Assembly: GCF_019397265.1 (NCBI RefSeq)
Contig: NZ_CP068985.1
Location: forward strand, 4,010,501 to 4,074,500
Direction of reading: 5' to 3'
DNA length: 64,000 nucleotides
DNA from: Nonomuraea coxensis DSM 45129
GTDB taxonomy: Bacteria; Actinomycetota; Actinomycetes; Streptosporangiales; Streptosporangiaceae
Below are positions 53,518-62,245 of the stretch, piece by piece. The notes beneath the pieces were generated by a model. The model was not told the origin of the DNA and made no database searches. It saw only the letters and a list, made by a program, of their open reading frames with translations. Position 1 is the first letter of the stretch. The number at the start of each line of letters is the position of its first letter. The translations under genes were made by a program, and so were the position numbers.

Positions 53518-54453
53518 GTGGCGCGTTCTCCCGAGGCCCCGGTGGTCTTCAGGATCCCGATGCGGACGCGGTTCCGGGGCCAGACCGTCAGGGAAGGCGT
53601 GCTGCTGCGCGGCCCTGCCGGGTGGGGCGAGTTCTCCCCGTTCCCCGAGTACGGCCCGCGCGAGTGCGCCCGCTGGCTCGCCTGCGCCCGTGAGGCCGCC
53701 TTCGAGGGCTGGCCCGCGCCGGTGCGCGCGCGTGTCCCCGTCAACGCCACGGTCCCGGCCGTCGACCCCGAGGAGGCGCACGCGATCGTGCGGCGCTCCG
53801 GGTGCGGCACGGCCAAGGTCAAGGTGGCCGAGCGCGGGCAGGGCTTCGACGACGACGTGGCGAGGGTCGAGGCCGTGCGCGACGCGCTCGGGCCGTCCGG
53901 CAGGCTGCGGGTGGACGTCAACGGCGCGTGGAGCGTCGACGAGGCCGTCTCCCGGCTCAAGCGCCTCGACAAGTACGACCTGGAGTACGCCGAGCAGCCG
54001 TGCGCCACCCTGGAGGAGCTGGCCGCCGTACGGCGGGCCTGTGACGTGCCGATCGCCGCCGACGAGTCGATCCGCCGCGCCGAGGACCCGCTGCGGGTGC
54101 GCGCGGCCGAGGCGGCCGACGTGGCGGTGGTCAAGGTGCAGCCGCTCGGCGGCGTGCGCGCGGCGCTGCGCGTGGTGGAGGCGTGCGGGCTGCCCGCCGT
54201 GGTCTCCAGCGCGGTGGAGACGTCCGTGGGGCTCGCGGCGGGGCTGGCGCTGGCGGCCGCGCTGCCGTCGCTCCCGTACGCGTGCGGGCTCGGCACGATG
54301 GCGCTGCTCAGCGGCGATGTGGCGGACGACTCGCTGGTGCCCGTGGACGGGGAGCTGACGGTCCGCCGCCCCGAGGTGAATTTTCAGCATTTGTCGGCAT
54401 TCGAGATTGATTCTCCCCAGTGGCTTCGCCGGATGCAGGAGGCGTCACGTTGA
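53518..54453 (+). CDS. menC: o-Succinylbenzoate synthase
   Basis: 311-aa enolase-superfamily protein. KVKVAE carries the Lys pair, RVDVNGAW and YAEQP and AADESI the three metal ligands, and VVKVQPLGG the second catalytic Lys. It dehydrates SHCHC to o-succinylbenzoate. GTG 53518 with GGGGGAGG 3-4 nt upstream; the much longer frame upstream is noise. Its TGA overlaps the menD start (TTGA), so menC and menD are coupled. Confidence 0.92.
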   Translation: MARSPEAPVVFRIPMRTRFRGQTVREGVLLRGPAGWGEFSPFPEYGPRECARWLACAREAAFEGWPAPVRARVPVNATVPAVDPEEAHAIVRRSGCGTAKVKVAERGQGFDDDVARVEAVRDALGPSGRLRVDVNGAWSVDEAVSRLKRLDKYDLEYAEQPCATLEELAAVRRACDVPIAADESIRRAEDPLRVRAAEAADVAVVKVQPLGGVRAALRVVEACGLPAVVSSAVETSVGLAAGLALAAALPSLPYACGLGTMALLSGDVADDSLVPVDGELTVRRPEVNFQHLSAFEIDSPQWLRRMQEASR

Positions 54454-56111
54454 ACCCCGCCACCGCGCTGGCCACGGTGCTCGTCGACGAGCTGGTGCGC
54501 TGCGGCCTCACCGACGTGGTGCTCGCCCCAGGCTCGCGCTCGGCCCCGCTGGCGATGGCGCTGCACGCCGAGTCGCGGGTGCGGCTGCACGTGCGCATCG
54601 ACGAGCGCTCGGCGTCCTACCTGGCGCTGGGGCTGGCCAAACGGAGCGAGCGGCCGGTGGCGCTGATCTGCTCCTCGGGCACCGCCACGGCCAACTTCCA
54701 CCCCGCCGTGATCGAGGCCGCCGAGTCCGGCGTCCCCCTGCTGGTGCTCACCGCCGACCGGCCGCCCGAGCTGCGCGGCACCGGCGCCAACCAGACCATC
54801 GACCAGCTCAAGATGTACGGCTCCGCGACCCGCTGGTTCGCCGAGGTCGGCGTCCCCGAGGACCGCCCCGGCCAGGTCGCCTACTGGCGCTCGCTCGCCT
54901 GCCGCGCCTACCAGCGCGCCAGCGGCCCGGCCGACCCCGGCCCCGTCCACCTCAACCTGGCCTTCCGCGAGCCGCTGATCCCCGACGGCGACACCTCCTG
55001 GTGCGAGCCGCTGGACGGCGGCGCGAACGGCCCCTGGGTGCGCGCCCGCGTCGCGCCCCCGCCGATCGCCCTGCACCTCCCGCCCACCCGGCGCGGCGTG
55101 CTCGTCGTCGGCGACGGCGCCGCCAACGTGCGCCGCTACGTCGCCGCCGCCGGCATGGCGGGCTGGCCGGTGCTGTCGGAGCCCAACGGCGGCGCCCGCT
55201 ACGGCGACCACGCCGTCTCCACCTACCACCACCTGCTGAGCACGCCCGAGTTCGCCGACGCCCACCAGCCCGACGTGGTCGTCACGCTCGGCCGCCCCGG
55301 GCTGTCGCGGCCGCTGCTGTCCTGGCTGCGGCGGGCCGGCGAGCACATCGTGGTCGCCCCCGACCTCGGCCGCTGGCCCGACCCGACCCGTTCCGCCACG
55401 CAGGTCGCCCAGGCCGTGGAGATCCCGGTCGCGGCCGGCGACGACAGCTGGCTGCACGCCTGGCGGCACGCCGACCGGGCCGCCAGGACCGCCGTCGACG
55501 AGGTGCTCGACGCCTCCGGCCTCAGCGAGCCGCGCCTGGCCAGGGACCTCGTGGACGCGCTGCCCAACGGGGCGCTGCTGTTCTGCGGCTCCTCGATGCC
55601 GATCCGCGACCTCGACCAGGCGATGCGGCCGCGGCGCGGCATCAGGCTCATGGCCAACCGGGGCGCGTCCGGCATCGACGGGCTGGTGTCCACGGCGATG
55701 GGGGCGGCGCTGGCGCACAACGGGCCGTCGTACGCGCTGCTCGGCGACCTGACGTTCCTGCACGACCAGAACGGGCTGATCCTCGGGCCCCGCGAGCCGC
55801 GGCCCGACGTGTGCTTCGTCGTGGTCAACAACGACGGCGGCGGGATCTTCTCGCTGCTGCCGCAGGCCGCGGTGCGCGACCCGTTCGAGCGGGTCTTCGG
55901 CACGCCGCACGGCGTCGACCTCGGCTATGTCGCGGCGGCCACCGGGACGCCGTACACGCTGGTGCCGGACCTGTCCGACCTGCCCAAGGCGATGCGCGGC
56001 GAGGGGCCGCGGATCGTCGAGGTGCGCACCGACCGCGAGGAGAACGTGCGCGTGCACGCCCGCCTGCGCGAGGCCGCCCAGGCGGCGGTCCGGGCGGCCC
56101 TGGCCGCCTGA
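54450..56111 (+). CDS. menD: SEPHCHC synthase (menaquinone synthesis)
   Basis: 553-aa thiamine-diphosphate enzyme. The N-terminal APGSRSAPLAMAL, ERSASYLALGLAKRSE and TANFHPAVIEA hold the catalytic Glu and isochorismate-binding Arg residues; TADRPPELR follows. The C-terminal ThDP site is GDLTFLHDQNGL with VVNNDGGGIFSLLPQ. The start is TTG 54450, because GGAGG lies 7 nt before it, it overlaps the menC stop and begins MNPATALATVLV as in homologues; GTG 54420 is the longer alternative. It adds succinic semialdehyde to isochorismate. Confidence 0.95.
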   Translation: MNPATALATVLVDELVRCGLTDVVLAPGSRSAPLAMALHAESRVRLHVRIDERSASYLALGLAKRSERPVALICSSGTATANFHPAVIEAAESGVPLLVLTADRPPELRGTGANQTIDQLKMYGSATRWFAEVGVPEDRPGQVAYWRSLACRAYQRASGPADPGPVHLNLAFREPLIPDGDTSWCEPLDGGANGPWVRARVAPPPIALHLPPTRRGVLVVGDGAANVRRYVAAAGMAGWPVLSEPNGGARYGDHAVSTYHHLLSTPEFADAHQPDVVVTLGRPGLSRPLLSWLRRAGEHIVVAPDLGRWPDPTRSATQVAQAVEIPVAAGDDSWLHAWRHADRAARTAVDEVLDASGLSEPRLARDLVDALPNGALLFCGSSMPIRDLDQAMRPRRGIRLMANRGASGIDGLVSTAMGAALAHNGPSYALLGDLTFLHDQNGLILGPREPRPDVCFVVVNNDGGGIFSLLPQAAVRDPFERVFGTPHGVDLGYVAAATGTPYTLVPDLSDLPKAMRGEGPRIVEVRTDREENVRVHARLREAAQAAVRAALAA

Positions 56112-56119
56112 CCGGCCGT

Positions 56120-56181
56120 GCGGGAAGCCGCCCGGCGGAAGCCCCGCCCGGCGGAAGCCCCGCCCGGCGGGAAGCCGCCGC
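56120..56181. repeat. Four tandem ~16-bp GC repeats between menD and the exonuclease gene
   Basis: Units start at 56120, 56135, 56151 and 56167; the two middle copies (GCGGAAGCCCCGCCCG) are identical and the outer two differ slightly. Each unit can fold back on itself. The array fills the 82-bp gap of the convergent pair and may act as terminator. Confidence 0.8.
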
Positions 56182-56193
56182 GCGGACAGCCGC

Positions 56194-57090
56194 TCAGCGG
56201 TCCAGGACGGCGAGCAGCCGGTTGAGCGGGCCGTCGAGGCCCCAGCGGTCGGCCAGCGCCACCAGCGCCTCCGGGTCGCGCGGCTTGGCCGGCACCGTGA
56301 GGTCGGCGTCGGGGAGCGGCGCGTCGTGGGCGACCTTCACGACCGCGGGCGCGGCGCTCAGGTAGTCGCGGGCGGCGGCCAGCCTGGCGCGGCTGCCGGC
56401 GGGGAAGCCCTCGGTGACGCCCCCGTCGAGCGCCTCCAGCAGCGCGGGCAGCGAGCCGAACCGGGTGATGAGGGCGGCGGCGGTCTTGTCGCCGACGCCC
56501 GGCACCCCGGGCAGGCCGTCGCTGGGGTCGCCGCGCAGGGTGGCGAAGTCGGCGTAGGAGCGGCCGGGGACGCCGTACTTCCCGGTGACGAATTCCTCGT
56601 CCACGATCTGCAGGTTGCGGATGCCGCGCGCGGTGTAGAGCACCCTGACCGGGCGGGCGTCGTCCACGAGCTGGAACAGGTCGCGGTCGCCGGTGACGAT
56701 GTCGACCGCGCCCCGGCCCGCGCGGTGGGTGAGCGTGCCGATGACGTCGTCGGCCTCGTAGCCAGGCGACTCCAGGCGGGCGATGCCGACCGCGTCCAGC
56801 ACCTCGTTGATGACGGCGATCTGCGGCACCAGCGTCGCCGGCACCTCCTCGGCGTCGCCCTGGGCGACCCGGTGCGCCTTGTACGTCGGGATCGCCGCCA
56901 CCCGGAACGCCGGCCGCCAGTCAGCGTCCATCGTGGCCACGAGCTCGGCGGGGGAGTGGTCGCGCACGAGCGTGGCGATCATGTCGATCAGGCCGCGGAC
57001 CGCGTTCACCGGCGTGCCGTCGGGAGCCTTGATCGTCTCCGGCACGCCGAAGAAGGCGCGGAAGTAGAGGGACGGGGTGTCCAGGAGCAT
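56194..57090 (-). CDS. 5'-3' exonuclease (PolI N-terminal/FEN family)
   Basis: 298 aa. The metal-binding acidic residues occur in the family order: MLLDTPSLYFRAFFG (first Asp), ATMDADWRPAFR (MDADWR in place of FDAxxxxFR), GYEADDVIGTL, VDIVTGDRDLFQLV and LRGDPSDGLPGVPGVGDKTA (H3TH). A stand-alone exonuclease of this kind removes RNA primers or flaps. ATG 57090 has GGGG 8 nt upstream; a GTG at 57096 touching the previous stop (TAGTG) is the alternative. Confidence 0.92.
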   Translation of the reverse strand: MLLDTPSLYFRAFFGVPETIKAPDGTPVNAVRGLIDMIATLVRDHSPAELVATMDADWRPAFRVAAIPTYKAHRVAQGDAEEVPATLVPQIAVINEVLDAVGIARLESPGYEADDVIGTLTHRAGRGAVDIVTGDRDLFQLVDDARPVRVLYTARGIRNLQIVDEEFVTGKYGVPGRSYADFATLRGDPSDGLPGVPGVGDKTAAALITRFGSLPALLEALDGGVTEGFPAGSRARLAAARDYLSAAPAVVKVAHDAPLPDADLTVPAKPRDPEALVALADRWGLDGPLNRLLAVLDR

Positions 57091-57095
57091 CAGCA

Positions 57096-58307
57096 CTACC
57101 CCAGTATGCCCACCCCCAGCAGGCACGCGTCGTCCTCAGGATTGGGGCCCCCGATGTCGGCCAGCAGCTTGTCCAGCCCCGGCTCCAGGTCGCGCTCCAG
57201 GTCACGGCCCGGCACCTCGCGGGCGGCGGCCATGACCAGGTCGAGGCCGACGTCGAGATCGCGGGTGCGCCGCTCCACCAGACCGTCGGTGAACATCAGC
57301 AGCACGTCGCCCGGCTTCAGCCGGGTCGTGGCCAGCTCGTACGGCCGCCCCTCCGCGGCCCCCAGCAGCACCCCTCTCGGCGGGTCCAGCGGCGTCGCGG
57401 TCCCGTCGCGCACCAGGACGGGCGCCAGGTGCCCGGCCTGGCTCCAGGCGAACACCCGCGTCTCCGGGTCCAGATGCCCGATGACCGCCGTGGCGGTGGT
57501 GTCCCTGATCTGGTGCAGCACCAGCTCGTTGAGCCAGTCGAGCAGCCGGTGCGCGGGCCGGCCGGTCATGGCCAGGCCCACCAGGGCATGCCGGAGCTGG
57601 GCCATGTGGGCGATGGCGGGCAGGCCGTGGCCGGAGACGTCGCCGACGGCCAGCAGCAGCCGGCCGTCGGGGGCCGGGGCCGCCTCGAACCAGTCGCCGC
57701 CGAGGTTCGCGGTCTTCTCGGCGGGGACGTAACGGACCGCGACCCGTACGTCCGGCAGGCCCGGCGAGCAGGCCGGGTCGGGCAGGATCGCCTCACGCAG
57801 CGCCAGCATCACGTGGCGCTCCTCGGCGGCCCGCTCGCGCGCCTCCAGGAGCTGGCGGCGCGACTCCGACATCATGCGCTCGGCCCGGCGGCGGCCGGTG
57901 ATGTCCTGGATGACGCCGTGCAGCCCGACCGCCCCGCCGTCGCCCATCAGCGGCTCCAGCACCACGCGCACGTCGCGCAGGTCGCTCCAGTTGCCGCCCC
58001 GCCGGATGCGCAGCTCCGCCTGGACCGGCTCCGCGCAGCGCAGCGCGGCCCACAGCAGCCGGTCGAGCGCGGCCACGTCGGACGGCACCACGTGCTCGGC
58101 CAGCAGGGGCAGCGCGATCGGGCCCTTGTCCGGGTCGCGGCCGAAGATCGTGTACACCTGGTCGGACCAGGTCGTCTCGCCGGTGTGGAAGTGCCACTCG
58201 GCCCAGCCCAGGTTGCCGAGCCGCTGCGCGTGAGCCAGCCTGGCGGCCAGCATCTCCGCGTCGGTTTCCGGCCCGAGCAGCCCGGCCGCGCTCATGACGT
58301 CGACCAT
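57096..58307 (-). CDS. PAS domain-containing SpoIIE-type (PP2C) protein phosphatase
   Basis: 403 aa. A PAS domain (about 25-145, LGWAEWHFHTGETTWSDQVY) is joined by a coiled coil to a SpoIIE domain with GGDWFEA, VGDVSGHG, SQAGHLAPVLV, LMFTDGLVERR and the final Asp pair in EDDACLL. The family dephosphorylates anti-sigma factor antagonists in partner-switching pathways. No obvious anti-sigma gene is adjacent. ATG 58307; ATG 58295 is another in-frame choice. It touches the exonuclease gene. Confidence 0.92.
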   Translation of the reverse strand: MVDVMSAAGLLGPETDAEMLAARLAHAQRLGNLGWAEWHFHTGETTWSDQVYTIFGRDPDKGPIALPLLAEHVVPSDVAALDRLLWAALRCAEPVQAELRIRRGGNWSDLRDVRVVLEPLMGDGGAVGLHGVIQDITGRRRAERMMSESRRQLLEARERAAEERHVMLALREAILPDPACSPGLPDVRVAVRYVPAEKTANLGGDWFEAAPAPDGRLLLAVGDVSGHGLPAIAHMAQLRHALVGLAMTGRPAHRLLDWLNELVLHQIRDTTATAVIGHLDPETRVFAWSQAGHLAPVLVRDGTATPLDPPRGVLLGAAEGRPYELATTRLKPGDVLLMFTDGLVERRTRDLDVGLDLVMAAAREVPGRDLERDLEPGLDKLLADIGGPNPEDDACLLGVGILG

Positions 58308-58448
58308 AATCTCGCTTCCAAAGCGCAGTGGATCTGGACAATTGTTCCCACACTACGTGATCGAATAGGAACGGTCTGTAGCGATCCGAAGCGCCGGGGA
58401 GAGCTTTCCGCGGATTTTAGGAGGGGCGGCCGAGAGTAGATTGGCCTC

Positions 58449-59558
58449 GTGACGTCCTCAGACTTGTATCCCGTGTCCCGGCTGGCCGCCGTCCAGGAGG
58501 CCACCGCCAAGGGCGGGCTCGACGCCCTGCTCCTCACGCCCGGCCCCGATCTGCGCTACGTCAGCGGCTACGACGCCAAGCCGCTGGAGCGGCTGACGTG
58601 CCTCGTGGTCCCGGCGGCCGGCGAGCCGTTCATGATGGTGCCCCGACTGGAGCTGCCCGCCGCCGAGGCCTCGCCCGCCTCGCGGCTCGGGCTGGAGTTC
58701 GTGGCCTGGGACGAGACCGACGACCCCTACGCGCTCGCCGCGGCCCGCCTCGGCGAGGTGGCGAAGGTGGGGCTGGCCGACCGCATGTGGGCCATGTCGT
58801 CGTTGCGCTTCCGCGAGGTGCTGCCCGGCGCCGAGCAGGTGCTGGCCGGCAGCGTGCTGCGGGACCTGCGGATGCGCAAGTCCCCGGCCGAGGTGGCGGC
58901 GTTGCGCGAGGCGGGGGAGGCGATCGACGCCGTCCACCGCAGGGTGCCCGAGCTGCTGCGCGCCGGGCGCACCGAGCGCGAGGTGGCCCGCGACATCGCC
59001 GAGGCCATCCTGGCCTCCGGGCACGCCACCGTCGACTTCGTGATCGTCGCCTCCGGCCCCAACGGCGCGAGCCCCCACCACGATGTGTCCGACCGGGTCA
59101 TCCAGCCGGGCGAGCCGGTCGTGGTCGACATCGGCGGCCAGCTCCACAACGGCTACTGCTCCGACTCCACCCGCACCTACAGCGTCGGCGAGCCGCCGGC
59201 CGAGTTCGCCGCCTACTACGAGGTGCTGCGCCAGGCGCAGGAGGCCGCGTGCGCGGCGGTGCGGCCCGGCGTGTCGTGCGAGTCGGTCGACGCCGCCGCG
59301 CGCGAGCTCATCGCCGCCGCCGGCCACGGCGAGCACTTCGTCCACCGCACCGGGCACGGCATCGGCATCGAGACGCACGAGGAGCCCTACATCGTGGCGG
59401 GCAACGGCGAGCCGCTGGAGCCCGGGCACGCCTTCTCCGTCGAGCCCGGCATCTACCTGCCCGGGCGGCACGGCGCGCGCATCGAGGACATCGTCGTGTG
59501 CACCGAGAACGGCGGCGAGCGGCTCAACAACACGCCGCGCGAGCTGGTGATCGTCTGA
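58449..59558 (+). CDS. Xaa-Pro aminopeptidase (M24 family)
   Basis: 369 aa. A creatinase-like N-terminal domain (1 to about 135) is followed by the pita-bread fold with all five metal ligands: VVVDIGG (Asp), CSDSTRT (Asp), HRTGHGIG (His), SVEPGIY (Glu) and RIEDIV (Glu). It removes N-terminal residues preceding proline and binds two Mn or Co ions. No signal peptide. GTG 58449, 141 bp from the divergent phosphatase gene. Confidence 0.93.
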   Translation: MTSSDLYPVSRLAAVQEATAKGGLDALLLTPGPDLRYVSGYDAKPLERLTCLVVPAAGEPFMMVPRLELPAAEASPASRLGLEFVAWDETDDPYALAAARLGEVAKVGLADRMWAMSSLRFREVLPGAEQVLAGSVLRDLRMRKSPAEVAALREAGEAIDAVHRRVPELLRAGRTEREVARDIAEAILASGHATVDFVIVASGPNGASPHHDVSDRVIQPGEPVVVDIGGQLHNGYCSDSTRTYSVGEPPAEFAAYYEVLRQAQEAACAAVRPGVSCESVDAAARELIAAAGHGEHFVHRTGHGIGIETHEEPYIVAGNGEPLEPGHAFSVEPGIYLPGRHGARIEDIVVCTENGGERLNNTPRELVIV

Positions 59559-59620
59559 GCGGCGGCGTGCCGGGCGGCGGGGGCGGCCCCGGCCGGTCCG
59601 GGCCGCCACTCCCGGCGTAG

Positions 59621-60400
59621 ATGTTCACCGAGGTCACCTGCGCCTCCGCCCCCGGCGACGCCGCGCGGCCTAACGAGGACCTGGCGATCGCCGGGCCGTC
59701 CTGGGCCGTCGTCATCGACGGGGCGACGGCGCCGGCCGGGGTGGACAGCGGGTGCGCGCACGACGTCGCGTGGCTGGTGGCGCGGCTCGGCGGGGCCCTC
59801 GCGGCCCGGCTGTCCGCCGGCGTCCCCCCGCCTGTGCCCGGGTCGCTGCCCGCGCTGCTGGCGGAGGCCATTGCCGACACCGCCGGGGCGCACGGGGGTG
59901 GCTGCGACCTGGGCAACCCCGATACGCCGTCGGCGACCGTCGCCATGATCAGGGTGGCGGGCGGCCGGCTGGACTACCTCGTGCTGGGGGACTCGCCGGT
60001 GCTGCTCGGCCTGGCGGGCGGCGGGGTGCGGGTCGTGGCCGACGACCGGCTGGAGCGGCTGCCCGGCGGGCGGCCGTACTCGCTGGAACTGGTGCGGCGC
60101 CTGCGCAACGCGGCCGGCGGGTTCTGGGTGGCCGCCGCCCGTCCCGAGGCCGCCGCCGAGGCCGTCCACGGCAGCGTCGGCCTGCGCGAGCTGCGCGCGG
60201 CCGGGCTGTGCACCGACGGCGTCACCCGGCTCGTCGACTGGTACGGCTGGACCTGGGACCGCCTGGCCACGGAGCTGGAGACCCGGGGCCCGCGGGCGGC
60301 CGTCGGCGCCGTGCGCGCCCTGGAGACCGCTCGCGGGCCGCTGCGCGGCAAGGTCCACGACGACGCCACCGCCGTGTGGGCGCGCCTCCCCGGGGCCTGA
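59621..60400 (+). CDS. PP2C-like protein phosphatase domain protein
   Basis: 259 aa. RPNEDLAIA, WAVVIDGAT, LDYLVLGDSPVLL and the C-terminal HDDATAVW match the metal-binding and core strands of the PP2C superfamily, with the first Glu-Asp present. This compact actinobacterial form is usually annotated as protein phosphatase 2C domain protein; substrates are unknown. ATG 59621. Standing alone on the plus strand, 63 bp after the peptidase. Confidence 0.82.
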   Translation: MFTEVTCASAPGDAARPNEDLAIAGPSWAVVIDGATAPAGVDSGCAHDVAWLVARLGGALAARLSAGVPPPVPGSLPALLAEAIADTAGAHGGGCDLGNPDTPSATVAMIRVAGGRLDYLVLGDSPVLLGLAGGGVRVVADDRLERLPGGRPYSLELVRRLRNAAGGFWVAAARPEAAAEAVHGSVGLRELRAAGLCTDGVTRLVDWYGWTWDRLATELETRGPRAAVGAVRALETARGPLRGKVHDDATAVWARLPGA

Positions 60401-60471
60401 CCGCAGGTATCTGGCCCGGCCGCCCCGCCTCTTCCCAGACGTAGGGGGGCCGGGGCGGAGGGAGAACGGCG

Positions 60472-61743
60472 ATGTTCGTCGGACGTACGGCGGAACTCGC
60501 CCTGCTGGGCGCCGAGTTGCGCGCGGCCTGCGCGGGCCGCGCCAGGACGGTGGTGGTCGACGGGCCCGAGGGGATCGGCAAGACCGCGCTCGTCCGGCGG
60601 CTCGTGGACGGCGAGGCGGCGGAACGGGGCTGCCGGGTGCTCGCCGTCGCCGGGGAGGCGGGCGAGCGCGGCCTCCGCCTGGGGCTGCTGCGCGAGCTCG
60701 CCGCCGAGGCCGGCCGCCTGCCGGTCCCCGTCCGCTGGCCGCCCTGTGGCCTGCCCGGCAGGGAGCGGGTGACGGCGGCGGGTCAGGCCGTCTGCGACGC
60801 CCTCGCCGGAGCCCCGGCGGGTGGGCCGATCGTGCTCGTCGTGGACGACGCCCAGTGGGCGGACACGGCGTCCCTGCACGCCCTCGCGTACGTCCTGCGG
60901 CGGCTGCGGGGCGTCCCCGTGCTCACGATCGTCGCCTGCCGCGACCTGGGCGGCCCGTGGCTGCCGGACGGTCTGCGCCGCCTCCTGACCGCCGACGACG
61001 CCGTGCACGTCCCCCTCGGCGGGCTCACCGCGACCGACCTCGCCGACCTGTCCGCCGCCACGCCCCGCCCACCGGACCGGCCCCAGGGAACGCTCGGCGC
61101 CGAGGCCGCCGGACGGCTGCACGACCACACGCTCGGGAACCCGCTCCACGCCCGTGCCCTGCTGGACGCCGTACCGCTGCCCGTGCTGGAGGACCCCGCC
61201 GTACGCCTGCCCGCCCCCGCCACCTACGCCCGCCCCTTCGCCCGCCGCCTGGGCTCCTGCGCGCCCGCCGCCAGACGCCTCGTCACCGCCTGCGCCGTCC
61301 TCGGCGACGGCTGCCCCCTGCACGTGGCCGCCGCCGTCGCGGGCCGGCTCGGCGACCCCCTGAAGGCGCTGGAGGAGGCGCGGGTGCTGCTGGACCTCGG
61401 GCGGCTGCTGCGGAGGACCGGGCGGCGGCGGGCCGCGGCCGGGCGGCTGGCGGCCGCGCGGGCGGTCTTCGTGCGGCTCGGCGCCCCGTCGCCCGCTGAA
61501 CGTTGCCTTCAGGAGCTGGAGGCCTGCGGTCTGGAGACGTCCGCGACGGCCAGGCTCGGGCTCACCCCGCAGGAGCTCAGCACCGCCACCCTGGTGGCCC
61601 ACGGGCTGACCAACCGCCAGATCGCCGCCGAGCTGTTCATCAGCGTCAAGACGGTCGAGTACCACATCGGCAAGATCTACACCAAGCTCGGCATCGGGTC
61701 CCGCGTGGCCCTCGCCGCCAAGGTCACGGCCGGCGGGGCATGA
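60472..61743 (+). CDS. LuxR-family ATPase regulator (LAL type) shortened by internal deletion
   Basis: 423 aa. The N-terminal AAA/STAND ATPase has Walker A (DGPEGIGKTALV, about 30-41) and Walker B (LVVDDAQWAD). The C-terminal LuxR HTH (LTPQELSTATLVAHGLTNRQ, then VKTVEYHIGKIYTKLGI) is intact. Typical LAL regulators are 900-1000 aa with a long TPR region between. Here the ATPase part ends around GDPLKALEEARVL and almost directly joins the last TPR helix (LLDLGRLLRRTGRRR), so about 500 residues of repeats are missing without a frame break. ATG 60472. Usually such proteins sense metabolites and control a neighbouring operon. Confidence 0.85.
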   Translation: MFVGRTAELALLGAELRAACAGRARTVVVDGPEGIGKTALVRRLVDGEAAERGCRVLAVAGEAGERGLRLGLLRELAAEAGRLPVPVRWPPCGLPGRERVTAAGQAVCDALAGAPAGGPIVLVVDDAQWADTASLHALAYVLRRLRGVPVLTIVACRDLGGPWLPDGLRRLLTADDAVHVPLGGLTATDLADLSAATPRPPDRPQGTLGAEAAGRLHDHTLGNPLHARALLDAVPLPVLEDPAVRLPAPATYARPFARRLGSCAPAARRLVTACAVLGDGCPLHVAAAVAGRLGDPLKALEEARVLLDLGRLLRRTGRRRAAAGRLAAARAVFVRLGAPSPAERCLQELEACGLETSATARLGLTPQELSTATLVAHGLTNRQIAAELFISVKTVEYHIGKIYTKLGIGSRVALAAKVTAGGA

Positions 61744-62245
61744 GGGCGATCCCGCCCTCCTGGCCGTGCGGGCGGCCCTGACCGAATCTGCGGCGTACGG
61801 CATGCTGGAGCCGCGAGCGCTTGCGTGCAATCAGGATGCCGGGGACGGCAACGGACGCCCGTTACCGCACGAGGGGTTCAGGTGCCGGGCCCGTCGTCGC
61901 GGACGCGCGCGGGCGGTGGCGCGATCGGCTGCGGCTCGTGGTCCCACCGCTGGCCCGAGGGCTTTTCGGACGGTGAGGGGCGGCGTAAAGGGTCTGTCGG
62001 ATCACCTGACAGCGTTCCTTGACTGGACGAGCGGTAAGTCGGCGAATAAGAGGGCTCAGCGCTACAAACCGTGACATTTGGTTTCTTGTAAAAACTTGCG
62101 GCTTGAGTGGAAAATGTGGCGTTGCTAGGGTGTCTCGATGCCAGGCATGTGGATCGGCCTTCTCAACACACCTTGACAGGTACCACTGACCGCGGCACCT
62201 CAGGGCGGGGCCGCGCATGCGCGGGAGATGTACGGGCGGTGCTGG
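61744..62245. other. 500-bp gene-free region upstream of the CvnD-like gene
   Basis: The first 250 bp contain open frames but none with a start signal or family pattern. From about 61980 the GC content falls (ATAAG, AAAACTTG, GGAAAATG), typical of a promoter region, and a promoter is seen at 62103-62131 followed by a leader of about 110 nt. No cvnA, cvnB or cvnC remnant is visible here. Confidence 0.5.
62103..62131 (+). promoter_or_regulatory. Promoter of the CvnD-like gene
   Basis: TTGAGT (62103-62108), 17-bp spacer, TAGGGT (62126-62131), in an AT-rich patch. Predicted transcription start about 62138. Confidence 0.55.

Noticed and set aside
61766..62074. 102-codon frame between the LAL regulator and the CvnD-like gene
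   Set aside because: No ribosome site or family pattern, and it crosses the AT-rich upstream region of the next gene.
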